Assembly (NCBI GenBank): GCA_003427395.1
Contig: BFEA01000059.1
Coordinates: 3,199,739-3,226,330 of the forward strand
DNA from: Chara braunii
Taxonomy: Eukaryota; Streptophyta; Charophyceae; Charales; Characeae
Direction: 5' to 3'
Length of the DNA stretch: 26,592 bases
How positions within the stretch are numbered: the stretch's first letter is position 1; the number at the start of each line of letters is the position of its first letter. The translations under genes were made by a program, and so were the position numbers. Shown here piece after piece: positions 1 through 9,510 of this stretch. The notes beneath the pieces are model-generated. The model did no database searches. It was not told the origin of the DNA and saw only the letters and a program-made list of their open reading frames with translations.

Positions 1-47
<47 letters not shown>
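1..47. repeat. (AG)n microsatellite
   Basis: Uninterrupted AG dinucleotide repeat that begins at or before the window edge, so its true length is unknown. Long (GA)n tracts recur at 6731-6771 and 11206-11387. Confidence 0.98.
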
Positions 48-50
<3 letters not shown>

Positions 51-233
51 CCATCGACAGGATGAGCAACACACTGGCAAACAAGTAAGTCTGCAACCCC
101 ACGGCTGGCCCCACGCGATTTCCATCGGTAGGATAAGTAAAATCGAATGAATTTTTCGCAAGTCTCTAACCCCACGGCAGGCCCCATGCGACTTCCATCG
201 ATAGGATGAACAAAATCGAATGAATCTTCTGCT
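48..233. repeat. Degenerate 71-73 bp tandem repeat, about 2.5 copies
   Basis: The motif TTTCCATCGRYAGGAT recurs at 48, 119 and 192, giving spacings of 71 and 73 bp. A second conserved block (AACCCCACGGC followed by GGCCCCA) lies at about 95 and 168. Copies two and three also share AAATCGAATGAAT. The array follows the GA microsatellite directly. No coding potential is seen. Confidence 0.8.
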
Positions 234-1085
234 AGAACATGGAAAGCGGCACAACGCAGAAGGAAGCGAGCGGGAAGGCGCGGACCGGACCCGATGGCCG
301 CAAGACGGTCGTCAGGCCTCCACAGCTTGCGCTTGTTCTTACGGAATGGTCGCAATTTTTATTTATTTTTTTAATTTCCCGGCCTGGATCCGCCACCTGA
401 GGTCCAAAACGTGGAAACCGGGTCTCGCGCCGACGTCACGTGAGACTCGTCTTTTCCCTTTGGAGTATGTAGATTAGTGGTGTGCTTTTAATTCTAGTTC
501 CCCCTTTTGTCATTTCGCAACGGAACGAACGGTTTAAATTTAAAATGTGACTATGAGTGAGCAACCTTGACTGACCTGACCCATCGCGTTTTAGTTGCCG
601 TGAAAACGACGTGCTGGGCCTCACGATGTAGGACCCTTTAGGGCGACCTACGGCTGCATTGGTAGGAGGCTTATCACCCCCGCGAAAAGGTCTGAAGCCC
701 CCTCCTTCCTAGCGGACACGGGTACCTATTACGGGTAGTGCGATGACCTCCTTTGAAGAGAGAAAGCTATTGGTCAATATCCCGTTACAGGACCACCGCG
801 CGCCGAACTTGTTGTCAATTCAATTTCAGCTGAAAAGACAGCAAGTGTGGGTAGTAGGACTATATTTAAAGATGATTGTTGGCTGGTAAGGCTTTACTAA
901 AAATTTAGATTTATTTTGATTTCATGTATCCCTGGTTCGTTTAGAACACAGGGGATTTCATGTTCTCCATGTTTATAAATGAATAGCTCTACTATTCTAC
1001 TGGCTAGTAGATGTGCGCTTGCGATTAAGTTGCTCTGCTCTGTTTGTTGGTTAAGAGTTTGAGCGATAAGATCTTTTGACCACGC
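234..1085. other. No gene recognised
   Basis: Short open frames on both strands show no recognisable domain and no codon pattern. The stretch around 630-730 is CpG-containing and the rest becomes AT-rich. No tandem repeat or RNA gene is seen. Confidence 0.6.
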
Positions 1086-1113
1086 CTATCTGTGTGCGAG
1101 TTTATCCTTAGCA

Positions 1114-2436
1114 GTGCTAGGCTCCAACTGGCTCGTAAGTACTTGGCTATGGTATGCCGCAATAGGTAGCATGGCTACAAGCCCAAGTACCTCCAATTCA
1201 TCTGGAAGTGGGAGCAAGAGACAAAAGAAGGGCCTATGGTCACTGCTATCCTGGATTGCGGCCGTTATAATCAGGAAGCAAAAGGTAAAAAGAAACGTGG
1301 AAGGGTCTAGAGAGGAGGAGATAAGGATGGACCAGAAACTGCAAGTCGCAGTCACAGAGGCCAAGAATCGTGCCAAGAGAAGATGCAGAAGGGATGGGGT
1401 TACGACTGAGGTCCAAGTGACTGTCTTTTATCATGAGATGGAGTTCTCTACCTGAACCACAGAGTGTGAACAGCAACGGCTGGACTGGGACTCTGAGGCT
1501 GAGTCTGAGACCAGCGACACAACGACTCAATCCTGGCACAGGCTAGAGCAGTCTCGACGGGACAACCCACCAACAATGCCTGTGGAGGACGACCTTGAGG
1601 TAAGCTCGCGACAATAGAGGGATTGAGGTTGTGAGGCTGTTTCAGGCAGCAGTCAGTATGACGAGGACATTGAGCGAGGGAGCATACACAAAGCAGGGTA
1701 CGCAAGACATGCGCTAGAAAGGAATATCAAATTTTCCTATGTATTTACTGTTGTTGACGTTACCTATGTCCCGACTAGACCAGCTCACGATGGGCGAGAA
1801 TTGCGGATGCGAGGTGGCTACAAGAAGCAGACGAATGTCATGGTCAGTCAGGGCAAACAAACACACTGTGTGGGGTACTAGCATTCAAGGGACGCTACTC
1901 TCGAGACTCTCACGAGAAACATAAGTGCACTTTGTAATTGACGTCATCCTCTTCTTTGAGACTTCAGCCCGCCACGGCAACAGGACTGAGGCAGAGCCGC
2001 GAAGCGGTTACAAAGTGAGCGAGAGAGAGGTTTTGCAATCAGCGAAGGGGAAGTGTGTGACGACAAAATACTAGAAAGTTACAAGTTGCCGGTCAGTGTC
2101 ACGATCAGAAGCAAGTGGTCGCGAGAAAGCTAACGAGGAGATGATAGGTGAGCAAGAATGAAGGCTGATTCTGTGATGCCAAGTGCGCCTGTAATAGTTA
2201 TGATCAGCTGGACGAGAGAAACGCCGAGTACTAGCGAGGAAAGACACTCAGTGCTTAAGGAGACGATATGTGCATACAACAACTACCTTAGAAAATTCAC
2301 GAGGGACACTCGCGAGGAAAAGGCGTTGTTAACGACGTTTCCTTTTCGCGGTACTTCTACTATTGCTACTCTCTTCGAGCCTTGGAGTTTGACAAATGAG
2401 GTAGAAAGATCAAAGTTGCAAATAAGCTTTATGTGA
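1114..2436 (+). pseudogene. Stop-poor frame, possible decayed gene of unknown family
   Basis: One frame (positions 1, 4, 7 and so on) reads from 1114 to 2436 with about ten stops (1453, 1612, 1621, 1879, 1939, 1960, 1987, 2131, 2149, 2434), roughly half the number expected by chance. It begins with a Ser/Gly-rich segment, then a hydrophobic stretch (LLSWIAAVIIRK) followed by a basic/acidic region. Around 1741-1879 it reads VVDVTYVPTRPAHDG and then GGYKKQTNVMV. That spacing loosely recalls the first catalytic Asp region of PIF/Harbinger transposases (DGTHV..., then RKGY...N). The match is weak: GA-rich composition also lowers stop frequency, and opposite-strand frames are open too. It may be composition only. 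Confidence 0.2.
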
Positions 2437-2689
2437 AAATGCATTGTTGATGTCATTTCAGTGGCTCTAACGCTTCCTTCAGTCATCTCGAAAGTGATTC
2501 GTGAAGTAGCTTGAGGAGAAGTGTCACACAAAGTACTAACAGATAGGCATTCAAAAAATACAAGCAAGTAGGGTATTAGCAGATGAAAGGGGTTAATTAT
2601 GTTTGGTTCACTTTTACGATTTTATTGACTTGGGAAGAGATAGTCAACTTAAATTCATGATACTATCAGATCAAAATACAATTGAATAA
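2437..2689. other. AT-rich spacer, nothing recognised
   Basis: AT-rich sequence between the possible decayed gene and the 3' side of LINE A. A 3' poly(A) tail of LINE A would appear here as a plus-strand poly(T); none is seen. Confidence 0.5.
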
Positions 2690-3760
2690 GTAGATAAGGA
2701 CTTATATTCTTGCCCTGATCGGCCTGACCTCTTCATCATTCATTTTTCTTCATAGCGCTATGTGCGCTATAACTCTCTGGAAGTTTCTTTTGAAGAGGGT
2801 TAATATCGAGTAGTGCCTCTTGTTTTTGTTTGATGAGAAATTAATGGACAAATAAACCAATCAAATAACACGTGTTTGTTAGTACACATTGAGTCCTTTG
2901 CTTCATAATTAAGTCCGGGTTTATCAATAAAAATTGATTGTGGGTCATTTTGTCATCTTGCAAGATACTAAGTTAAAAATCGTCATCTTCGAAGCCGATC
3001 AATTTTCAAACAATGCAACCCTCTTTCCGACGAGTCTCAACATAACCACGTTCCTTGTGGGTCTTCCCTTGTTAAGAAAATGAGTTCCTTCCAATCGTAA
3101 AGTACAACCTATGTTAATTAATCTCACTTTTCTTCAACATTGGATAACCTTCCTAATTTAACCTTCAGCTCCTGCACTGGTAACTAACAAACACATACCA
3201 CATCTCATATATCTTTGATTTTTGTAACACTTTTCATGCTCTTCCAAAGGACAACGAGCCAGTGTTTGTTGAAAATGAGCGTCTATTTGAATCTAAGATA
3301 GTTGGATTCTAAAAATTTAGTTGTTACAAAACTTCACCTTTGGTAACAGAAGAGATTTAGAGCTTCAACTTTATTTTCTCCCAAACTTCGACATGTTTTG
3401 CTAGAAGGTAGATTTGCTCTGACGCCTTTATAAGGAATCCAACATGCAACATATCTACACATCCTTGAGCCTGGGCAACTTTCATTCATTGCTCATAATA
3501 ATTTTACCATTACTAGCCAATGATTAGCCTCCTCTAATGTTATCACGTTAATCACTCATTGACCCAATAGTGTCTAATTCTTCTTTTGTGGATCTAACAA
3601 GCTCAATCCTCCCTTCTTTCGTAAGTAATATATGGTCTCCCGCGCCACCTTGGGTACAAATCCACACTCTGTCGTACCAAAGGGTTTCGATATCAACTTC
3701 ATTGCAACTCGCTTGATAACCTTGAGTAAATGCTTGGATAAAAGTCACATTTTACCTACA
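2690..3760 (-). pseudogene. LINE A C-terminal remnant
   Basis: Minus-strand frames near 3690-3590 give VPKVARETIYYLRKKGGLSLLD, matching the VPKVxWxTICxPKxxGGLGLxD segment that follows RT in plant LINEs. Near 2820-2730 a reading with FKRNFQRVIAHIAL and then RRKM, DEEVRPI resembles the FWWRxxHxALPV...C..C zf-RVT region, but its cysteines are not seen. Between these points the translation is too broken to follow. Confidence is good for 3540-3760 and low below that. Confidence 0.5.
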
Positions 3761-4149
3761 TACCAGAAGAGAGAGAACAATGTTACATTGAGGATTATTG
3801 CTCTGCCAAAGGGCCTCACCTGGAAATGTGCTGCAGGGTTTTTTATTGCAAAATTTCACATTGAAAATCAGTACACTTGTTCAGCGCCGCTTGTACACCA
3901 AGGTAATATTCTGAAAAGTCGTCCGTTGATTTCTAGATTTTCAATCCAACTTAGATGATATATGTTGCAGGTAAAAGCTAAATTAATTTATTCCAATTTA
4001 CCGTTGCCTTTGATATTGGAACATTCAGTTAATCGCTCCTTCAAAGTTGTTGGGAAAGTAGTAGTATTAACACAGATTCCGCGATCAAATCATAGACCCA
4101 CCCCTTGACTTTATACATCTTGTACTGCAAATGAAGACCGATAATTTGA

Positions 4150-4860
4150 GGATGAGACCTCACATTATGTACAAAGACCTCTAATTGTGGCACGAAAATC
4201 AAGGGGGCAAGGGGGCAACCCTCCCTTAATGATTTAGCGAGAGAAAAAGGTTCTTAGACCATACCAGTAACCATCACAAATGATTTGGAATTTTTATAAA
4301 GATCGGTTATATGTTTTAGCGTGAAGATGATATGCTAAGTTGAAGTGGACTTATGCTTTTTCTAAATTTAATAGCAAGGCGACTAAATATAGACTGTTGT
4401 TTTGAATAATCTCCAAGGATTCACGAGTCTTCACTACATTATGAAAGATTGATCTTTCATGGACAAATGCAGCTTGATTTTTATCAACTAAGGTAGGGCG
4501 ACATACTGCTAATTTTCTGACCAACATTTTTGTCATGATCTTATAGGACACATTAAGAAGGAGAATTGGTCTCTAATTCCTTATATTCCCCTTGGTTACT
4601 CTTCTTATACATGATCGATATGATGTCGTACGACATTTGATGTGTTACCGGTTCCCCTTGACAAAGTTGTAGATTTGTGTGAGATGAGAGTAAAGAATCT
4701 CTCAATGATGCAGGTAAAATTAAATTGGAAGGTAAAATTAAATTGGAAGCTCATCCCTGCCGGATGCCTTCCCTTTGGCCATTGTATTTGCTGCTTTGTT
4801 CATCTTAACTAATGAAATTGATAGTTCCAATCTCTGCTTATCCAACCATTTTAATCTTAC
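4150..4860 (-). pseudogene. LINE A reverse transcriptase core remnant
   Basis: The best-preserved block is the 66-codon open stretch 4551-4351, reading VSYKIMTKMLVRKLAVC-like sequence, then NQAAFVHERSIFHNVV, then LVALLLNLEKA. These are the RT motifs RPISLLNVxYKIxxKxLAxRL, QxxFVxGRSIxDNV and LLLDFEKAYDR. The catalytic Asp of motif A is replaced (LNLEKA). Upstream in other frames are NTMAKGKASGRDELPI (cf. GKAPGxDGxPxEFY) and MYKKSNQGEYKE (cf. YKKGDxxDIRN). Downstream, GGLPPCPLDF near 4210 parallels the QGCPLSPLLF motif. Multiple frameshifts and stops make it non-functional. Confidence 0.85.
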
Positions 4861-5449
4861 TCTCATCTTGGTTCAGTGGTTAGAGATTATAGAAAAATTT
4901 GTTAAAAACTTTTGTCTAGCCTCCTGTAAGCTAAAACGTCACTAAAGTAGGTCATCGCGTGGTCACATATGCCTTGAAGAGAATCCGCCCGTCTGGCTAC
5001 TGTGATGAACGGGAAAATATTTAATTGGTTGTACTACTGATTTTAGAATTAGTTTGTGGAATAATTTTGTGGTCATCATGTCATAGACCACAATCTTTTT
5101 TACCCTTGATCTTTTTGGTAAAATTTTTGATTTTTTAAATTTTAACAGTTCAACTCATCTCATTCAGACAAGAATTATGTTCGCTTTTTAACTCATATTG
5201 CCACTTATATTCAATGAAGCCTCGTTTATTTTTCCACCTTCGCTAACCTTCCTTTGATGTTTTGCTCTCCTTTATTTTTCTTGTTGTTAGGATTTTTAAA
5301 ACACGCTAAGTATAATATAGGTAACAGAGATTCCATTGTCTCACCAATCTCCCATGGACTTAATCGAGTCTTAGATGACCCTATCTTTTCTCAAAGCTTA
5401 CCTACCCAATCTTGTACTCCCGGGTCTTTCAAATTTTGAGTGTTCAATA

Positions 5450-5710
5450 TGAAATATCGTTTTTCTCTTTTCAATGCATATGTCTGTTTAAAAAATGTTG
5501 ATACTGGACTATGATTTGAACGCGGCTCCTTAACAACCCCGATGTTCAAAATTGCATCATTCCATTATGGGTTGGCTAGGAGAAAACTCAGACTCATGTG
5601 ACATTTTGTCATACATCCCTCGTTAAGCGTTGAAAACCGTTTCCCAATTAGTAGACTGGTATATGAACCGAAACGAATCTGATATCTTTAGCATTATCAT
5701 GTATTCTAAT
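5450..5710 (-). pseudogene. LINE A endonuclease C-terminal remnant
   Basis: Minus-strand reading gives DIRFV, then after frameshifts MTKCHMSLSFLLANP, WNDAILNIGVVKEPRS and NHSPVSTFF. These correspond to the DxxFxGxxYTW...RLDRxLxNxxW...SDHSPI segment of APE-type LINE endonucleases, which nick target DNA for target-primed reverse transcription. The catalytic SDH motif reads SNH, so activity is lost. The endonuclease N-terminus cannot be traced upstream of 5710. Downstream the reading continues (KDPGVQDWVGKL, NIKGRLAKVEK) into the linker typical of ORF2. Confidence 0.6.
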
Positions 5711-5884
5711 AATAATTTTGTATCTACGACACCTAGGCGGTGTCGCCTATCTCATGTAGCGTACAATTCCTATCCCTAACAACCAATAGGTTGTCGACAT
5801 CTAGGGTGTGAGTCATAAACTCTTGAAAAAAAATATTTTTTTAGTTTTGCTCGTTGGAACGTATACCATCATAAAAGCTCACAC

Positions 5885-6728
5885 CACTTCGTTACTTTGC
5901 AATTTAACCCATGCCCATCTTCCCCAAATGTCTATGCCATGGACACTTTCCACTGCACAGCCATAACCAACATCATGGTTAATAGACACATGCCGAACCC
6001 CTTCCCCCTTATGGAGGTCTTGGCTGCATCCATTAAAGCAAACCTTAACATAAAAAAAATAGACGTCCCAAAGATTCCCCACCACCTAATCCTTATAACC
6101 TCCATGTCCGCTGACGACCTTATCATTCTCATAAGGGCTAAGCGATCCTCTCTTGACGCCCTCGTGCACACCACCCAAATATTTTCGGTAGCCTCTGACA
6201 TAGACGTTAACTGGAGCTCCAAAACGAAAGGGTGGTGGTTGCTCCCTCAGGGATAGCCCCCCCACCGGACCCTGCTATTGCCTCAAAAAGGAGGGAAGAA
6301 AAAGTTTGGGTGCTAGGAGTTTGACTCACATCATTGGGTCCCCCGAAGGACTATGGAGCCACCTTGGTGGAAGAGGCCCTTGCAAGGCTAGCACGATGGA
6401 AAGGCATCCACACCTTAATTGTCGGTCAGGCCTTAGCATCAAACTCGGTATATTCTCAGCACTGCAATTGCCTGTTAACCTGTTCAGTCCAAATACTTGC
6501 AAAAATTGAAAAAAACAACAACAACCTATATTTGGAAAGATCACCAGGACCCACTGGCATTTTCCATCTCCAGGGCGGATGAGAAATATATCGCTCAACC
6601 CCAAGTGCAAGGAGGTGTGGCGATGCTGGAGCACAAGACCAACTAAGGGAGCGCTTTGGAATATTCTGAATGCATTTGGCACTGAAATTGGTCCTAGTAC
6701 ATTTGGGGGGGGGGGGGGGGGGGGGGGG

Positions 6729-6772
<44 letters not shown>

Positions 6773-6830
6773 ACAAAATGCAATACCATGGAAACCGTAC
6801 TCTAATTTTTTAGGAAAGTTGCGGAAGTGA
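5885..6830 (+). mobile_element. LINE B: 5'-truncated non-LTR retrotransposon (RT motif C to C-terminal region)
   Basis: The plus-strand frame 5897-6256 reads NPCPSSPNVYAMDTF, aligned with RT motif B (QGCPLSPxLFAMxxD), then SADDLIILIRA (motif C, normally FADD), then VASDIDVNWSSKTKGWW (FGEASGLxVNWSKTKxW). After frameshifts it continues with GPPKDYGATLVEEALARLARWKG (LGIxxG...LxxWxG) and VGQALASNSV (VGRxLIxNxVL). Near 6570-6640 comes ADEKYIAQPQVQGGVAML (xxxVAWxxVCxPKxxGGLGIxD). The element starts abruptly at motif B, a classic 5' truncation. It is interrupted at 6705-6771 by a G-run/GA tract. It cannot be confirmed beyond 6830. Confidence 0.8.
6705..6771. repeat. Compound microsatellite: G27 followed by (AG)20
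   Basis: Twenty-seven consecutive G are followed directly by about 40 bp of AG repeat, lying within the C-terminal region of LINE B. Apparent long open frames across it (Ser-Leu, Gly and Pro runs) are simple-repeat artefacts. Confidence 0.97.
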
Positions 6831-6831
6831 C

Positions 6832-7100
6832 ACACTTTTAGTTCGAAATAGGCAAAAAAAGACAAAGTGGCGGCCGGTGTCATGGTGTGAGTTTCCCAAT
6901 GTGCAAGTTTAGAGTGGTTCTACAACTGCGTCAGTCATTACTCGGAATCGCGCTTGGCAGATTTAGGGTCGCCTTTTTTGCTTGATTTGTGGAACTGCTG
7001 AAGTTGCCTATTCTGAACGTTGGGTGTGAATCCAACGCAGTTGCTCCTTCATATTTTATTTTTCTTAACTACACTGTATTCTTCTCTCAATTTTTATCCC
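6832..7100. other. No gene recognised
   Basis: Moderately AT-rich sequence after LINE B. It may be the LINE's far 3' region, but no motif could be identified and no poly(A) tail is seen. Confidence 0.4.
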
Positions 7101-7319
7101 CTTCATTACCTACATACTCCTAAGGCTATATAGAGGGGAACCCTGCAAATATAGCTCCCTCTCACGGTGAAGGGGATATTATCATATTGCATGTTGCCCC
7201 TTGCCCTTCGGGGTGCCAGTGCGGGTCTGGCTAACGCAAAGACCAAGCATTGTGTCAGTAGTTGCGCCGTTTTTTTCTCATAGTCCCCCAAACCCCATAA
7301 AGTAGCAGCAATGTCTAAG

Positions 7320-7372
7320 GCCACCACTCTCCACACACCACACACACTCCACTCACCCCCACATACACCCAT
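7320..7372. repeat. CA/CCA-rich simple sequence
   Basis: Imperfect CAC/CACACA-rich stretch of low complexity. It lies on the 3' side of the tRNA-like segment. Confidence 0.5.
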
Positions 7373-7435
7373 CGTGGTTGAAAACCCAACTTATACTGGT
7401 CAGAGGTACCAAGCGGACTATCACAGCTAGTTGGC

Positions 7436-7508
7436 AGACGGTCATGAGGCTCAAACCCACAACCCCCTGAATGTCATTTGCATGTCTAAACAATTGAGCT
7501 AGGCTGTT
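7436..7508 (-). other. tRNA-like head of a probable SINE
   Basis: On the minus strand an A-box-like segment TAGCTCAATTGTTTAGA (7501-7485) is followed at tRNA-like spacing by a B-box-like segment GGGTTTGAGCC (7458-7448). This is the RNA polymerase III internal promoter arrangement. The acceptor and anticodon stems do not pair convincingly, so it is not a functional tRNA gene. The rest of the SINE would run toward lower coordinates, perhaps to about 7300, but no tail or target-site duplication was found. It could also be a decayed tRNA pseudogene. Confidence 0.5.
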
Positions 7509-7990
7509 GTTTTCTTTTTTTTAATTTATAAGTGAAGACTTGCTTGATTTCTTTTCACCCAAGCAGCAACTCCTAATATATTGATATACAATATCGAAAG
7601 GTTCTTGGTAACTTGTTCCAGATGGAGACGTGTATCATCATTNCCCCAACACCGCCATTAAGTCCCCACAACCACCATCACTTTTCACCAGCAGTCTCTC
7701 TACCTCCTCCTTTGCTTGAGATAGATAAAGAGTCTGGTTGGATGGAAAAAGAAAAAGTAAACAATTTGCCTCCCTTGACAAACGACCTTTTTTTTTATTA
7801 TAGAAAAGAGCGAAAACAGCCTCCATTTCATGATCAATTCAAAGCGCTAAACGTATGCCAAGGCACACTCTCCCATCATTTCACAAAAAAACAGTTAACG
7901 GCCGTTGAGATGATGCACGTCGTACACTTGTGATGAGCCAGGATCCGTACTCTGCCATTTTTTCGTACCCTTAGGGGGGGAAATCCAACG
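7509..7990. other. No gene recognised; one ambiguous base at 7643
   Basis: Contains a 106-codon plus-strand open frame (7613-7933) with no recognisable domain, a His/Pro-rich start and an undetermined base. No support for coding was found. Confidence 0.5.
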
Positions 7991-7997
7991 TAAGCCT

Positions 7998-8788
7998 CTA
8001 AGTACTGATTCTAGTGTTCAACTCTAGTAATCTTTGGATTGAAGGGTCTTTGCGCATGAAGGAGGCGATTGCTTCCATTATGAACAAGGAAAATTGGTGG
8101 GGCCAAGGGGTCTCCTTGTCGAACTGATCGGAAAATTGGGTATCGATCGGAGAGAAGGCCATTGATTTGTACACAGCCTGAGCCGTCCTTATAGAGGATC
8201 CTAACCCACTTTCTAAAGTTATGACCGACTCCCATTTTTTCCATGCTTGCGTTAAGGAAAGCCCAATTGACTTGGTTGTATGCTCTTTCAAAGTGAAAAA
8301 ACATGATTGTTGTGTTGAGCCTTTTCCCCCTTACCTTCCGTGCTGCCTCGTTGAGAGTGAGGACATTGTCTAGAATGTACCTCCCTGGGATGAATCCAGC
8401 TTGGTCTATGTGAAAACACTTGTATGTGAGATCGAGAATCCTGAAGGCAAGCACTTTTGCTAGGATGTTGTAGGGCAGGGTGAGACGGGAAATAGGTCGA
8501 TAGTTCCGAATATCTCCCCGGTCACTTTTTTTGTACATCGCTGCTACTTACTAGCTCTCCCATACCTCCCTTTTTCCAACTGTCCTCGTAGAACTGTAGG
8601 AGGTCCTTTCCCATTACCGCCCATAATTGATCCCAAAATTCTTTGGCGAGCCCGTCCAGTCCCGGGGATTTATCATTGTTCATGCTTTGGAGTGCGGTTC
8701 TTAATTCTTCTAGGGAGATCGGTCTGTCTAGCGTTGTCGCCTGTTCGCTTGTGATTGTCTTTTCTAAATATTGGAGCATTTTGGACAA
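7998..8788 (-). mobile_element. LINE C: reverse transcriptase fragment
   Basis: Two overlapping minus-strand open frames with one frameshift near 8530 cover the RT N-terminal half. The 8788-8522 frame carries ISLEELRTALQSMNNDKSPG and then DGLAKEFW (cf. EIxxAxxxMxxxKAPGxDGxxxEF). The 8538-8011 frame carries KSDRGDIRNYRPIS, then ILAKVLAFRI, QAGFIPGRYILDNV, FFHFERAYNQVNW and VRQGDPLAPP. The motif A catalytic Asp (LDFEKAYD) is His here, so it is dead. A second shift leads to FIMEAIASFMRKD, and the similarity ends before the FADD motif. The fragment is bounded by an A-tract at about 8787 and a G-run near 7980. It is much less decayed than LINE A and probably a different family. Confidence 0.9.
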
Positions 8789-8871
8789 AAAAAAAAAAAA
8801 AGTACGGATTCTGGTTGATAAAAAAAAGAGGGGTTTATTTTTTTTCTTCTTTTTTTTTGGGGGGGGGGGAA
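8787..8871. repeat. Homopolymer cluster (A, T and G runs)
   Basis: Successive runs of A (about 8787-8801), A (about 8820-8827), T (two runs, 8837-8858) and G (8859-8868). The cluster marks the 5' truncation point of LINE C. On the LINE's sense strand the first A-run reads as T, so it is not a poly(A) tail of that element. Confidence 0.8.
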
Positions 8872-9099
8872 GGAGACAGAAACAAAATTTGTATTTTCAG
8901 AACTGCCCTTCATGACTTTTCCGTGCGGATAGTCAGCGACCGCGTCGAGAAATCCAAAAAACGATTAGGAATTAGTGTAGGCGAAAATTTTAATTTCTTG
9001 CATAATAACGTGTGCGCGGCTGTTTTTTGAAATTTCTTGCACGCCGCATAAGCCTGTTCCCTGCTTTGCATCTCCGCACCATCTTCCCTTCTAGCTGAG

Positions 9100-9510
9100 T
9101 GCTCCCTTTGACATACCTCTTCATCTTCCAGCAAGTGACGTCCAATCCTCTCCTTACCTGTCATCACGAGTGATTGGCTGTGTGGTTAGGACGGTCGGAT
9201 CAATGTGGTGAACATGGGAAGCGCGCACCACTTGAATGACCACCCCAATCTCCTGGAACTTTCAACTCGCCTCTTTTCAATCCTCCTAGAACCTCGACCT
9301 TTCTTTTGTCCTGCTCATCTACGCCCCTTGCTACCCACACCTCGCGCTGATACCCCGCCGTCTTCAGCGCTATAAATTCTCGCAATCCCTTCCTCTCCTC
9401 TTTGATCTCGACTGCGATGCTGCGCGAGCTATGCGCGAAATCTGAGGCATCGAACAGGCTCGATGTGCCCAGTGACGGCCGGAGGAACTACGAGGGGCAA
9501 AATTAGTGGT
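9100..9510 (+). promoter_or_regulatory. Possible promoter: CpG-rich, CCAAT-like and TATA-like elements
   Basis: CpG dinucleotides are conspicuously retained from about 8920 to 9640. An inverted CCAAT (ATTGG, about 9172) precedes GACGGTCGGAT (about 9190). A TATA-like TATAAATTC lies at 9370 in a pyrimidine-rich context. About 47 bp further on, an ATG at 9417 opens a 29-codon frame (MLRELCAKSEASN...) ending at 9506. This could be the promoter and first exon of a small or truncated gene, or an LTR-type promoter. No downstream exon was recognised, so it is a prediction from arrangement only. Confidence 0.22.

Larger units (their letters stand above)
2690..5710 (-). mobile_element. LINE A: decayed non-LTR retrotransposon ORF2 (endonuclease, RT, C-terminal region)
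   Basis: Read on the minus strand from 5710 down to about 2690, frame-shifted translations follow the order of a plant L1-type ORF2. First comes the end of the endonuclease (LANP.WNDA, then NHSPVSTFF where families have SDHSP). Next is the linker (KRSRVK followed by TTKLFHKL, the usual GDKNTKFFH position). Then come the RT domain and a C-terminal segment. Frameshifts and stops occur every 50-150 bp, so the copy is old and inactive. No 5' UTR, ORF1, poly(A) tail or target-site duplication could be identified. The 5' end abuts oppositely oriented LINE B. Identity of the RT core is firm. The outer limits, especially below 3540, are inferred from weak similarity. Confidence 0.75.

Noticed and set aside
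6326-6883. 185-codon minus-strand open frame
   Set aside because: Runs antisense through LINE B and the G27/(GA)n tract; the Ser-Leu and Pro runs are simple-repeat translation.
7436-7508. Functional tRNA gene
   Set aside because: A and B boxes are present, but the acceptor and anticodon stems do not pair; a SINE head or pseudogene fits better.
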